Positions 43,629 through 53,172 of a stretch of DNA of 64,000 nt are shown here, piece after piece (within the stretch, counting starts at the first letter, position 1; each line of letters starts with the position of its first letter). The stretch is from positions 211,794-275,793 of the forward strand of contig NZ_AQQY01000005.1 in the NCBI RefSeq assembly GCF_000671395.1, given 5' to 3'. The DNA comes from Actibacterium atlanticum (GTDB lineage: Bacteria > Pseudomonadota > Alphaproteobacteria > Rhodobacterales > Rhodobacteraceae). The notes under the pieces were generated by a model. It saw nothing but the letters and a program-made list of their open reading frames with translations. It was not told the origin of the DNA and made no database searches. Both the position numbers and the translations under genes were made by a program.

Positions 43629-44831
43629 TCAGTTTTGGGGTGGTTTTGGGCCTTTTAACAGCCCCGGAATCAGGTGTGCGTCCTGTCCAAACCGCGGCGG
43701 CGCCCGGTGGTACTGCACCGGGGTCTTGGAAAATTTTATTGGATTGCCAAGGAGTTGCACATTGCCTGCAGTGGTGTCGTCGCGGGGCATATTGACCACC
43801 GCGTCGCGTGCCTGCGCCTGATCCGATGCAAGTGCATCCGCCACCGTGTGGATCGGGCCGCACGGCACCTTCACCGCCTGTAATGTTTCAATAATCGCGT
43901 CCCGATCCAGCTTCGTCAGCGTGGCGCTCAATTCCTTGGTCAAAATGTTACGATATTTGATGCGCTGAGCGTTTGTTTGATAGCGCGTGTCCTGCGCCAA
44001 ATCCGGGCGTTGCACTGCCTGACAGAACCGTTGGAATTGCTGGTCGTTGCCGACCGCCACGATCACGTGGCCATCCCGCGTGGCGAAGACATCATAGGGT
44101 ACGATGTTGGGGTGGGCATTGCCCCGGCGCCGCGGATTTTGCCCAGAAGTCAGATAGTTCGTACCCTCATTGATCAGCCACGCCATTTGCGTGTCCACAA
44201 GAGCCAGATCAATGTGCTGCCCTTCACCAGTCGCATCGCGGTGGCGCAACGCCGCCAGAATTGCGATGCAGGCATACATGCCGCACATCACGTCGGCGAT
44301 CCCGACGCCGACTTTTGTCGGGGCGCCTTCCGGATCACCGGTCAGGGACATGATCCCGCCATAGCCCTGCGCCATCAAATCATAACCGGGTTTGTCTCGG
44401 TTTGGGCCAGTCTGGCCGAACCCAGAGATAGAGCAATAGACCAGCCCGGGGTGCGCCGCGCAGAGCGTCGCATGATCCAAGCCGTATTTTTCCAGCCCAC
44501 CGGGCTTGTAGTTTTCCACCACAATGTCGGCCTGCGCGGCGATGGCTTGCACCAAGTCGCGGCCCTCTTTTGTGCTCAGGTCGGCAGGGATCGAGTATTT
44601 GTTCCGGTTGGCGGCCATGAAATAGGCCGACAAGTCGCTGTTGCCATCCTGTGTCTCTGCATAGGGCGGCCCCCATGCCCGGGTGTCATCGCCACCGGTT
44701 TTGGGATTCTCGATTTTGTAAACCGTCGCGCCCAAATCGCCCAGCATCTGTGTTGCGGTAGGCCCGGCCAGAATGCGCGACAGATCCAGAACAACGACGC
44801 CGGTCAGCGCGCCCTTAGAACCGTCCGTCAT
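43629..44831 (-). CDS. CaiB/BaiF family CoA-transferase
   Basis: 400 residues. Family III CoA-transferase features: LTGVVVLDLSRILAGPTATQMLGDLGATVYKIENPKTGGDDTR at the start, the catalytic Asp in KPGYDLMAQGYGGIMSLTG, and GVGIADVMCGMYACIAILAALRHRDATGEGQHIDLALVDTQMAWL. It moves CoA between carboxylic acids. The start overlaps the end of the ThDP-enzyme gene by 17 bases, so the two are coupled and probably act in sequence, as formyl-CoA transferase and oxalyl-CoA decarboxylase do; the real substrate is unknown. Confidence 0.9.
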   Translation of the reverse strand: MTDGSKGALTGVVVLDLSRILAGPTATQMLGDLGATVYKIENPKTGGDDTRAWGPPYAETQDGNSDLSAYFMAANRNKYSIPADLSTKEGRDLVQAIAAQADIVVENYKPGGLEKYGLDHATLCAAHPGLVYCSISGFGQTGPNRDKPGYDLMAQGYGGIMSLTGDPEGAPTKVGVGIADVMCGMYACIAILAALRHRDATGEGQHIDLALVDTQMAWLINEGTNYLTSGQNPRRRGNAHPNIVPYDVFATRDGHVIVAVGNDQQFQRFCQAVQRPDLAQDTRYQTNAQRIKYRNILTKELSATLTKLDRDAIIETLQAVKVPCGPIHTVADALASDQAQARDAVVNMPRDDTTAGNVQLLGNPIKFSKTPVQYHRAPPRFGQDAHLIPGLLKGPKPPQN

Positions 44832-46416
44832 AGGCCTTCCTTTCGATCTCGGCTGCGATCACGGTGAAGGTATCGGCGGTTTGCGCGGCCTGCAATGCTT
44901 CGCGCAGTTCCGTTTCGTTGGTTACACGGTGGCCTGCACCGCCAAACCCGCGCGCCACGGCGGCAAAATCAACATGGCCGAAATCAACCCCGGTATTCGC
45001 CATCTGGCGTTGGCGCTGTTTCAGCTCGATCAGCGCAAGCGAGGCATCGACGAAGACCACAAAGATGGTTTTCAATCCACGCTCGGCGGCGGTGGCCAGT
45101 TCACCCGCTACCATCAGGAACCCTGCATCCCCGGAAAACGACACAACACAGCGGTCCGGCTCGACCACGCTTTGGCCCATGGCCAAAGGCACGGCGACCC
45201 CCATGGTGCACAGCCCGGATGACTGGGTCAAAGCACGCGGGAATTCGCACTGCCACATCTGCGATAGCAAAATGCGATGGGCGCCACTATCGGCGGTGGC
45301 CAAAGTGTCGGCGGGCAGCGCCTCGCGGCAAATAGAGATCACCGCATCCGGCCCCCAATCTTCACGGCGGGCAAACGTTTCACGCAGCATCGCGCGCGCG
45401 CTGGCGGGCTCACCGCCGGGCCAAGTCTGGGCCAGCGGCGCATCCGGCAGCAGCGCCTGAACCGAGGCCGCGCAATCCCCGATCACATTGAACGTCGCCT
45501 GATGCATATAGTGGTGGTTGGGGGCCGCCGTGATGTCGATCACCGTCTGGTACGCCGGATCCCAAGGGCTTTGCCAGCCCGTGCGCATTTCAATCGGGTC
45601 ATAGCCGATCGCCAGGATCACATCAGCCTGTGCGATCAGGGGCATCAATGTCTTGTCGGCCACGGGCGACAAACCAGCGCCGCCCAAAGCCAAAGGGTGG
45701 GATTCAGGAATAATGCCCTTGGCCTTGTAGGTGGTGATCACAGGGGCCTGCAATGTCTCGGCGGCGTGTAGAACGGCGCTCTGGGCGCCTTGATGCACGG
45801 CGTCCACCCCCACCACGATCAAAGGACGTTTGGAGCGGGCCAGCGCGGCGCGGGCCTCGGCCGATACCGGGGCAACCGGCACGACGGGGGCGCGCAGCAC
45901 GCCTGTGCCGCTGGCGGGCGCGTCCGCGACGGATATCGGGATGTCGATGTGAACCGGGCCGGGCTGGCCTTCGGTTGCGATGGTCACGGCTTTGTCTGCG
46001 ATCACATGGGCTGCACCGGCCGTAAGCGTAAACGTCGCCTTGGTGATCGGGCGAAACACCTGCGGCTGATCCAGCACCTGATGGGTATAGGTCTGTGCCA
46101 GATCGGCATCGACCGCCCCGGTCAGCACGATCAGCGGCACCCGATCCTGACGGGCATTTTCGACCGAGTTGATCCCATTCAACGCGCCGGGGCCGACGGT
46201 GGCCACCAGAATGCCCGGCGCGCCAGTGCGGTGATAGGTGCCTTCGGCCATAAACCCTGCGGCGTTTTCATGCTTGGCCAGAACAAAAGTGATGCCCGCT
46301 TTTTCCAAAGCATCGACCAAAGTCAGCACCTCACCGCCGGGCATGCCAAAGGCCCAGCGACACCCGGCATCAAATAAGCGTTTTGCAAGCACATCAGCGG
46401 CACGAAGATCGGTCAT
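44815..46416 (-). CDS. Thiamine diphosphate-dependent enzyme (acetolactate synthase/oxalyl-CoA decarboxylase superfamily)
   Basis: 533 residues. N-terminal Pyr domain with catalytic Glu in FVLAKHENAAGFMAEG, a middle Rossmann-like domain, and a C-terminal PP domain with the ThDP motif SFSGDAGFLMVAGELATAAERGLKTIFVVFVDASLALIEL (GDG-x-N variant, here GDA...DAS). The last motif has Asp-Ala-Ser where Asn-Asn is usual, which makes the cofactor site atypical. It may carry out decarboxylation or C-C bond formation on the product of the coupled CoA-transferase. Confidence 0.88.
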   Translation of the reverse strand: MTDLRAADVLAKRLFDAGCRWAFGMPGGEVLTLVDALEKAGITFVLAKHENAAGFMAEGTYHRTGAPGILVATVGPGALNGINSVENARQDRVPLIVLTGAVDADLAQTYTHQVLDQPQVFRPITKATFTLTAGAAHVIADKAVTIATEGQPGPVHIDIPISVADAPASGTGVLRAPVVPVAPVSAEARAALARSKRPLIVVGVDAVHQGAQSAVLHAAETLQAPVITTYKAKGIIPESHPLALGGAGLSPVADKTLMPLIAQADVILAIGYDPIEMRTGWQSPWDPAYQTVIDITAAPNHHYMHQATFNVIGDCAASVQALLPDAPLAQTWPGGEPASARAMLRETFARREDWGPDAVISICREALPADTLATADSGAHRILLSQMWQCEFPRALTQSSGLCTMGVAVPLAMGQSVVEPDRCVVSFSGDAGFLMVAGELATAAERGLKTIFVVFVDASLALIELKQRQRQMANTGVDFGHVDFAAVARGFGGAGHRVTNETELREALQAAQTADTFTVIAAEIERKAYDGRF

Positions 46417-46742
46417 AGAAAGTTCCCGGGTTTCAAAGTCTCAGCGCTTTTGCACGCAACAAGTTCCCGGGTGCAACTCAACTTGTCGTGGGGCGGACAA
46501 GTCGCGCGGGGGCACGCCGCCAGATGTGGCGCATCGCTTAAGCAATAGACATCACAGAATATGGACGGTGCAAACAGGCTCTTACTGGTTCAGTTGTGGT
46601 GCCTGAATAAACCTTTGCCAGAAAGCCCGCGTTGGCGAGGTGCAGGAAATGTCGAAAGGCATGGTCCTGACACCATAAAAGTTGCTTTGGGCGGCAAACT
46701 GCGGCCAAATTGATCCAGTACCGTTTTCAGGGTTATCACGAC
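46417..46742. promoter_or_regulatory. Divergent intergenic region with a 12-bp direct repeat
   Basis: No gene is seen in these 326 bases. AAGTTCCCGGGT occurs at 46420-46431 and again at 46461-46472, 41 bases apart (about four helical turns), upstream of the ThDP-enzyme gene; the first copy lies against its start codon. They may be a repressor or activator site. The rest of the gap up to the sulfotransferase gene shows nothing distinct. Confidence 0.45.
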
Positions 46743-47900
46743 ATGTCCCCCCGTACCATTACGCTGGCCTCACCAATTGAACCTTCAGGCGCTTCCTGGT
46801 TGGTGAACTGTTTTCTTGAACTGGGGATACGTGTCGATCACACCCCCGGCGCGCGCAACCTGTGGCGGCGCTCGGGTGACGTGCCTGCGGAACAACGCCT
46901 GTGGCAGCGCGATGGCAAGACATGGCAACTGCATCCGCGCGCGGCGGTGCTGGGTAAGTGGATGCCAACCCTTGTCCATCGAGACCGGTTTGAGTTTCGT
47001 GATGATGTGGCCGTGAACTATGTTCAGGATTTCCCCAATGCGCAAAACGCTACTGAAACCCCGGTGTTTTTCATCCGCGACCCGCGCGATGCGATCTATT
47101 CACGTTACCGGCGGCGTCAGGCGAACATGCCGTTTAGCGACTATATCCAATTTCCGAACCCACACTCGTTGATGCCGATGGCGGATCATTGGTTGCTGTT
47201 CGCACAGTGCTGGCGGGCCATGGTTGGCGATCGGGTCTATCGGTTTGAAGATTACAAACAGGATGCACATGCGCTGCTGACACGAATTCTGGCTGATCTG
47301 CGCCTCGACTATGCGCCCCAAGACATTGTGCGCGCGGTTGAAAACTCCAGCCTTGATGCGGCAAAAGCCGCCGAAGCGATCTATCGCGCACGCCATCCGG
47401 GCGACTGGGAGGTGGCCAATCGTGCCGGCAAAGTCGGGGATTGGCAAAACCGCGAGGAGATCGCGGCCGCCGTTGAAACCATTGGCACCCGATGCGGGGC
47501 GCTCTTGTCTGAACTGGGTTATGAAGTGGCCGCAAACGTCGATGACCCGGCGCCGCGCTATGGAGCGCAGCTGCGGCATCTGAAGATGTTTAACAGTGTT
47601 GTCCTGACCACGCAGGCCGAGCGGGTGCGCGCCGGTACAGGCGGGCCTGAAACCGCGCCTGCAAGCATCCTGTCGTTCGCCCGCAACCTGCGCGAACAGG
47701 ATCTCAAAGATGCCGGGTATCCTCCGGCGGACTGCCGCGCATTGCTGAACGCTTTGCAGGAGTTCGATACCGCCTTTGATGCCGGGCTTGCGGATCATCT
47801 GGCAGCCTTGCACGCGGTGTTTGCAGATGGGGCATCGCAACATATGAACACCCTGCGCGATCTGATGCGCCAGCGTCGCGAGGCCCGAAAAAGCCCTTAG
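46743..47900 (+). CDS. Sulfotransferase-domain protein
   Basis: 385 residues from ATG 46743 (an upstream ATA-type frame extension to 46710 has no ribosome site). The PAPS-binding 5'-phosphosulfate loop is seen in ASPIEPSGASWLVNCFLELG, and the 3'-phosphate part in PVFFIRDPRDAIYSRYRRRQ (R-D-P-R-D, Ser). The C-terminal third is a helical extension without a known domain. Substrate unknown. It is convergent with the APS-kinase gene, four bases of overlap, at the left end of the phosphonate/sulfur cluster. Confidence 0.82.
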   Translation: MSPRTITLASPIEPSGASWLVNCFLELGIRVDHTPGARNLWRRSGDVPAEQRLWQRDGKTWQLHPRAAVLGKWMPTLVHRDRFEFRDDVAVNYVQDFPNAQNATETPVFFIRDPRDAIYSRYRRRQANMPFSDYIQFPNPHSLMPMADHWLLFAQCWRAMVGDRVYRFEDYKQDAHALLTRILADLRLDYAPQDIVRAVENSSLDAAKAAEAIYRARHPGDWEVANRAGKVGDWQNREEIAAAVETIGTRCGALLSELGYEVAANVDDPAPRYGAQLRHLKMFNSVVLTTQAERVRAGTGGPETAPASILSFARNLREQDLKDAGYPPADCRALLNALQEFDTAFDAGLADHLAALHAVFADGASQHMNTLRDLMRQRREARKSP

Positions 47901-48454
47901 GGGTTGTTCAGGAAATCTCGCGCCCGCGCCCGCAATTCAGCCTGACAAGACGCGATGCTTTGCGTGCCTGTGCTGAGGGTCAAATCAGGTTTCTCTGAAC
48001 ATTCATAGTCATGCGTAACCCCAATGAAGCAAGCTTCTTCGCCGCGATAGGCGCGGGCATAATGCCCCTTCACATCGCGAGCCGCGCAGGTCTGGGCCGG
48101 ACAATCCAGATAGACCTCAAGAAAGCGGCCAAGCCGGGTTCGGGCGGTTTGACGCATCCAAAGCTGGTGGGAAATTGATGCAACGATCACGATGTTCCCT
48201 GCCGTCAGTTCGGCCTCGGCGAGGTCGATCACGTGTCTGGCGACCTGCGCGCGGTCCTCTAGGCTGTGACCGTAACGGTGTGGCAGGCGGCGGCGAACCT
48301 CTTCGCCGTCCAACAGGGTCACCGGCCCGTATCCATCAGCGCCCAAAGCCTGCGCAAGCGCCGATGAAAGCGTGGATTTGCCCGCCCCCGACAGCCCGGT
48401 AAGCCAAATGACTCCGGGGGTATAGGCGCGCGGAGCGATCACAGGGTTGGCCAT
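47897..48454 (-). CDS. cysC: Adenylyl-sulfate kinase (APS kinase)
   Basis: 185 residues. Walker A WLTGLSGAGKSTLSSALAQAL, LLDGEEVRRRL, and VIVASISHQLWMRQTARTRLG match APS kinase, which makes PAPS, the sulfate donor of sulfotransferases. The phosphoacceptor-type serine in ASISHQLW takes the place of the usual SPY motif seen as VSPYR. No ATP sulfurylase gene is in the window. It stands directly after a methyltransferase gene in the PEP mutase operon, so the product of the cluster probably needs PAPS made on the spot. Confidence 0.85.
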   Translation of the reverse strand: MANPVIAPRAYTPGVIWLTGLSGAGKSTLSSALAQALGADGYGPVTLLDGEEVRRRLPHRYGHSLEDRAQVARHVIDLAEAELTAGNIVIVASISHQLWMRQTARTRLGRFLEVYLDCPAQTCAARDVKGHYARAYRGEEACFIGVTHDYECSEKPDLTLSTGTQSIASCQAELRARARDFLNNP

Positions 48455-49222
48455 TTAGCGGGTCCGCTGGGCCATCCAGACCCGTGTGACATAGGGAATG
48501 CGCAAGCTGTCGCCCGGCTCTTGCGCGACCCGGGCGTCAATCGCGGCGCAAATCTCTTCGAACCGCGCCCCGGCCTGACGCTGCAACGTGGCATGCGAGC
48601 GCCACGCGTCCAGCCAAGTCTGCTTGGGCACGTCGTGGTGGATCGGGCATTCCAGCCGATGCACTGGGCCGAAATGGCCGCTGGCGTCGATATGCGGGGT
48701 CTGATCCTCGCGCCGGGGACCATAGGCATAGCCGGTCGTTGCGTCCTTGATCAGCGTTTCTATTTCCGCCTGCAACGGGTCATCCAGATCACGGTGATTG
48801 AACAGTGCAACGAACCACCCGCCGGGGCACAGCAGCCGCGCGGACTCGTCCAGCGTTTCGCCCCGATCAACAACGCTGAAAGAGGACCCATAGGTCGTCA
48901 TCGCATAATGCCCCGCACGCAGGCCGGTGTTCTCCATCATACCGTCGATCCAGTCCAGATCCGGGTAGTGCGCGGTTCGCGCGGTCCCCTGACCCCGCAT
49001 GTCGTCGTTGGGTTCCAGCGCAGTGACATTCAGCCCGCGTTCTGCAAGTTTCAATGTCAGGTGGGCCGCCCCCGCACCAAGGTCCAAAACCGGGGCATCC
49101 GCATCCGGTTTGGCAATGGCAAGGATCGCGTCAATCGCGGCATCCGAATAGTCCGGCCGGTTCACATAGGCCTTGGCCAAATTCGTATAGTCCCAATCAA
49201 GTTTTTTCATCCGGATATCCAT
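48455..49222 (-). CDS. Class I SAM-dependent methyltransferase
   Basis: About 255 residues from ATG 49222. SAM motif I is VLDLGAGAAHLTLKLAERG, followed by VTALEPNDDM (acidic ribose-binding Glu) and LCPGGWFVALFNHRD. The target cannot be read from the sequence; methylation of a phosphonate, a hydroxyl or an amine would all fit. It lies between the phosphonopyruvate decarboxylase and APS-kinase genes, all one strand, with no gap to the kinase gene. Confidence 0.85.
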   Translation of the reverse strand: MDIRMKKLDWDYTNLAKAYVNRPDYSDAAIDAILAIAKPDADAPVLDLGAGAAHLTLKLAERGLNVTALEPNDDMRGQGTARTAHYPDLDWIDGMMENTGLRAGHYAMTTYGSSFSVVDRGETLDESARLLCPGGWFVALFNHRDLDDPLQAEIETLIKDATTGYAYGPRREDQTPHIDASGHFGPVHRLECPIHHDVPKQTWLDAWRSHATLQRQAGARFEEICAAIDARVAQEPGDSLRIPYVTRVWMAQRTR

Positions 49223-49244
49223 AACTGTTATGCGTCGAGGTAAT

Positions 49245-50387
49245 TCAATCTGCGTCCTGCGCGGGCTGACTAAAACGCGCCTGAAACCGGCGCGTTGCCT
49301 GCGCAATCGGTGTTTCGGGGCGGGGCAGCGGACCCTGTGACGCCAAAGTGCGGATTTCAAGCAATCGCATGCCTCGAAGGGGCTGAAGGCGCGTCAATGC
49401 CTGATCCAATGCGGGCAAGGTCGAGACCTGCTCGACCGCGTCATAACCGCAGGCCGTTGCAAGCGGGCAAAAGTCGATCTGATGCCCCACCGTCGGTTGT
49501 CCACCCACCGAAGCATGCATGCCATTGTTCAGCACCACATGAAGCATGCACCCCCGGGGCTGCGTGCCGTTGATGGCCAGTGCCCCCAGGTGCATCAGCG
49601 CCGCACCGTCCCCATCCAGACACAACACATCCAGCTCTGGCCGTTGTGTGGCCAGCCCCAAAGCGATCTGGCTGGCATGGCCCATGGCACCCACGTTCAG
49701 AAAGTCCTGATCGTCAGGCGCCCCCTGTTCAGCGCGGATCGCCAGAATCTCGCGCCCGGTATATCCGGTCGAGGCCACAACGGGGCCGCGATGCACGTCA
49801 AGCACCCGGCGAATGGCAGCACGGCTGGCCAAACCAGCAGGTTGGGCTGCGGTTTTGGCGCTTTGCGTCGAAGAATCAAACGTTCCGCGCGGCACCAGTA
49901 TTGCAACCGGCCCCTGCCGGTCCTGCGCCGTTTCCCGCGCCCAGCTGGCCACGGAAACGGCAGCGTTTTCTTCAGGGGGCAGCTCCCGCCAAGGCAGCCC
50001 CAGAGCCTCAAGCAGGGCGGGCGTCGCCGCCCCTTGTGCAAGGTGTTGCGGCTCATCGGGGCGGCCAGGCTGACCCCGCCATCCGATAATCAGGACCATT
50101 GGGACCGCGGCAACGCTTTGGTGCGCAAGCGACATCAGTGGATTGACCGCATTGCCCAATCCCGAATTCTGCATGTAGACCACCGGGGTTTCCCCCGTCG
50201 CCATCCAAGCCCCAACCGCAAAGGCAATCGCCCCGCCTTCGTTGGCCGCGATCAGATGCCGATCCCCCGGGACAGTCGCGCTGATATGCGCGCATAGATC
50301 CTTGAGAACCGAATCCGGCACGCCGGTGATGACCCCGGTTTCGCCGCCCCTCAAAGCGGTCAGAAATGCTTGTGGGGGAACGGTCAT
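49245..50387 (-). CDS. aepY: Phosphonopyruvate decarboxylase
   Basis: 380 residues, ThDP-dependent. The short two-domain form is typical of Ppd: Pyr part with [14 protein letters not shown] and [45 protein letters not shown], and PP part with [69 protein letters not shown] (GDG...NN motif). It turns phosphonopyruvate into phosphonoacetaldehyde and pulls the PEP mutase equilibrium forward. It overlaps the mutase gene by four bases. Confidence 0.93.
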   Translation of the reverse strand: MTVPPQAFLTALRGGETGVITGVPDSVLKDLCAHISATVPGDRHLIAANEGGAIAFAVGAWMATGETPVVYMQNSGLGNAVNPLMSLAHQSVAAVPMVLIIGWRGQPGRPDEPQHLAQGAATPALLEALGLPWRELPPEENAAVSVASWARETAQDRQGPVAILVPRGTFDSSTQSAKTAAQPAGLASRAAIRRVLDVHRGPVVASTGYTGREILAIRAEQGAPDDQDFLNVGAMGHASQIALGLATQRPELDVLCLDGDGAALMHLGALAINGTQPRGCMLHVVLNNGMHASVGGQPTVGHQIDFCPLATACGYDAVEQVSTLPALDQALTRLQPLRGMRLLEIRTLASQGPLPRPETPIAQATRRFQARFSQPAQDAD

Positions 50388-51685
50388 CGTTTCTCCGGTA
50401 GCAGGTCCAGCAGGTCACGGACCGGCATTAGTTCTGCACGGCAATCGCCTGCGCGCCCGTTCGTCAGGATCGAGCGGGCAACCTGATACATCGCGGGATA
50501 CGCGCTGCGCAAAAGCTGATTGGCATAGATGACGATGTTCACGCCGTGAGCTTCGAATTCGTGATCATCGACCATGTCAAAGGTCGACGGGACAACGGCA
50601 AGCGGGCGATCAAATCCCAGCGAATGATACGCGCGGCAGAAGGCAAAGACTTCATCCGGGGTTTCCTGACGGCTGTGCACCATGATCCCGTCAGCGCCCG
50701 CCGCAAGAAAAGCTTCGGCGCGATGCAATGCATGATCAAGCCCGTGCCCCAGAACCAGACTTTCCAAGCGCGCAAAGATCATGAATTCTTCGGTGGATTG
50801 CGCCGCCTTTCCGGTGCGGATTTTCTCGCAGAAGGCGTCGATGTCTTCCAGCTCATGCGCGACGTGCTCTGCGGAAAGAGAGTTACGCTTGGCGCCCATC
50901 TTGTCTTCGATGAACACCGCCGACACGCCCAGACGTTCCAGCGTTTTGACCGTGAAGCCAAAGTGTTCAGGCCGCCCGCCGGTGTCTCCATCATAGATGA
51001 TCGGCTTGGTGGTGACTTCCAGAACCTCGTTCAGGTTGGCAACCCGCGCCGAGGTATCCACCAGTTCAACATCCGGTTTCCCCTTCGAGGCGCTCACGGT
51101 CAAAGACCCCGACCAGATGCCATCGAACCTGCGCGGGCCTGCCGGGGTCTCAACCTCGGCTTCCTCGACAACCAATCCGCTCAGGCCGTTGTGGGCTTCC
51201 ATCAGGCGGATCATCGGCTTGGCGTTCAGCAGGCGACGCAGTGCCAGCCGTCGCAGGTCTGGCGTCGTGCCCAACTCTTTCAGGGCGGCATGAAACCCGG
51301 TTGACGATACGCCGCGGGTATAGCTGACCTCAACCAGCTCACCGCCCCATTCTGCCAGTGTATCAATCACCGCCTGACGGGTGCGGGCCTGCACCCCTGT
51401 GCGCCAATCGTCGCCATGCACGACAAAGTCAGGGCGGTATTCGCGCAGGTTGGGGCCGTAATCCAGAGTAGTCTGTTCGACCACGCGCGCCACGCCCTGC
51501 AGGGCGCTGATGACGTCGCGCCGCTGATCCCATGTCATGAAGGGAAGCCGTTTGTAACTGGCGATCGCGCGGTCTGTCAGCAAGCCAACCGTGACCTCGC
51601 CCAGTTCAGCCGCCCGTCGTATGACGTTGATATGGCCCGGATGGATCAGATCCGCCGACATTCCGACATAAACGGACTTGGTCAT
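50384..51685 (-). CDS. PEP mutase fused to an N-terminal cytidylyltransferase domain
   Basis: 433 residues from ATG 51685. Residues 1-135 are a nucleotidyltransferase: [26 protein letters not shown] with the HxGH motif and RGVSSTGF near its end. From about 150 follows the mutase: [44 protein letters not shown] and the hallmark [14 protein letters not shown] (EDK-x5-NS) of PEP mutases as against isocitrate lyase-type enzymes. PEP mutase makes the C-P bond. The attached cytidylyltransferase suggests that the final phosphonate is activated as a CMP ester for transfer to a lipid, glycan or other acceptor. Confidence 0.93.
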   Translation of the reverse strand: MTKSVYVGMSADLIHPGHINVIRRAAELGEVTVGLLTDRAIASYKRLPFMTWDQRRDVISALQGVARVVEQTTLDYGPNLREYRPDFVVHGDDWRTGVQARTRQAVIDTLAEWGGELVEVSYTRGVSSTGFHAALKELGTTPDLRRLALRRLLNAKPMIRLMEAHNGLSGLVVEEAEVETPAGPRRFDGIWSGSLTVSASKGKPDVELVDTSARVANLNEVLEVTTKPIIYDGDTGGRPEHFGFTVKTLERLGVSAVFIEDKMGAKRNSLSAEHVAHELEDIDAFCEKIRTGKAAQSTEEFMIFARLESLVLGHGLDHALHRAEAFLAAGADGIMVHSRQETPDEVFAFCRAYHSLGFDRPLAVVPSTFDMVDDHEFEAHGVNIVIYANQLLRSAYPAMYQVARSILTNGRAGDCRAELMPVRDLLDLLPEKR

Positions 51686-51905
51686 CAATCAGCGCCTCCT
51701 TGCGACGTGCAGAGGGGCTCTGAGCCATGAAATGGGGCGTCCACCAAACAACGCTCAGGTTCAGCGCTAAACACAACGACCTGCGCGGGTGCACCCCAGC
51801 CTCTGAAGTAAATATCATTCCCAAATATTCGAAAAGCTTTGCACGTTTCGAACAGCAGAGCAACAATCGCCACAAGGTGGAGATTGGTCAGCGGACGGCT
51901 TGCGG

Positions 51906-53003
51906 TCAGGCGAATAGATCAGCCAGTGTCGCGGTGTCCAGCGACAGGGGTGAATTGCGCAACCTGTCAGGATTGACGGCCTGCGCTGCCACCAGCCGCG
52001 CACTGGATGGCAGGTGAAGCGAGGTCAAATCTGGCTCTAGGCCGGTTTGCGCCAGAAATGTTGCCCAGGTGGCCGGGATCTCGTCTGGCGCGCTGCAATC
52101 CAGCATCTCAAGCACGCCACCATAAGATGCGGTCCATGGCTTCAGATGCGTATCTCGCCGCAACGCGTTGCCGAAATGCCGGAGATATGCCCCCATTGAG
52201 AGCGCCACAGCATGCCCATGCGCCACGCCATATTCCTGGGTCAGTGAATAAGACAGGGCGTGGGGCACCGTGGTGCGGGTGGTCGCGATGGCACGCCCCG
52301 CCAGATTGGCCGCCTGTGCCATTTCTGCGGCGGCTTTTCGATCATCCGCCAAACTTGCAAGCAAGGCGCCTTTGGCCTGTTTGATCGCGCGCAGGGCCAA
52401 GGCGTTGCTCTGTGCTGTTGCCTTGCGCGACAACAACGCTTCGATGCCCTGACACAAGGCATCCAGCCCCGACGCCGCCCGCACCCTTTGCGGGGCCGAA
52501 CGCATCAGGTCACAATCGACGATGGCGGCATCGGGCAGCTGGCTGGGGTGATCCAGCGAATACTTTCTGGCGTGATCATACAGCACCGCGAAAGGCGTGC
52601 TTTCGCTTCCCGACCCTGCCGTTGTCGGAAGCGCGATTAGCGGCAACTTGCGCGGGGGCGGTGCGCCGTCTTTGACCCGATCAAGCAGATCATCAACATT
52701 GCGCAGCCCCGTCGAAAGCAATTTCGCCAAATCCATAATACGCCCGCCACCGACAGCCACGATACAGCCCGGTAGGTCCGAAATCTGTTCCCAGCATTGG
52801 CGCAGCGATTGGGTGTCGGGAAGCGCGCCGCTGCTCAGCAGCAGGGCAGGGCGATGTGGAAGTTCGTCCAACACATCGGCCAACGCGCGTGCCGGATAAC
52901 TGTTTGAACCGCCCATCACCAGAACCGGACCGGCGGGTGCGATCTTGGCTATGGTCTGCGCCAAAGCACGGCGCGTACCGGCACCGATCACTCGTTGCTG
53001 CAT
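51906..53003 (-). CDS. Iron-containing alcohol dehydrogenase, probably phosphonoacetaldehyde reductase
   Basis: 365 residues. NAD(P)-binding GCIVAVGGGRIMDLAKLL, LIALPTTAGSGSESTPFAVLYD, and the metal-ligand region GLDALCQGIEALLSRKA, then TVPHALSYSLTQEYGVAHGHAVALSMG mark the group III alcohol dehydrogenases; PhpC-type enzymes reducing phosphonoacetaldehyde to 2-hydroxyethylphosphonate belong there. That role follows from its place behind PEP mutase and phosphonopyruvate decarboxylase; the specificity itself is not shown by motif. Confidence 0.85.
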   Translation of the reverse strand: MQQRVIGAGTRRALAQTIAKIAPAGPVLVMGGSNSYPARALADVLDELPHRPALLLSSGALPDTQSLRQCWEQISDLPGCIVAVGGGRIMDLAKLLSTGLRNVDDLLDRVKDGAPPPRKLPLIALPTTAGSGSESTPFAVLYDHARKYSLDHPSQLPDAAIVDCDLMRSAPQRVRAASGLDALCQGIEALLSRKATAQSNALALRAIKQAKGALLASLADDRKAAAEMAQAANLAGRAIATTRTTVPHALSYSLTQEYGVAHGHAVALSMGAYLRHFGNALRRDTHLKPWTASYGGVLEMLDCSAPDEIPATWATFLAQTGLEPDLTSLHLPSSARLVAAQAVNPDRLRNSPLSLDTATLADLFA

Positions 53004-53172
53004 GGTCCAGACCTTTCGCTACCCTTATCGAGCGCCATCATAGCCCGGACCTAGCAGAAATGGTGCCCAAAGGCGAGCCTCGGGCGGGGCCACAACAACT
53101 TAAGATTGCCGCGCGCCCCCCCTGCGGGCTAGGCTGCAAGTGGCCCAAAAGCGGGCGCAAACGGGGGCATAT

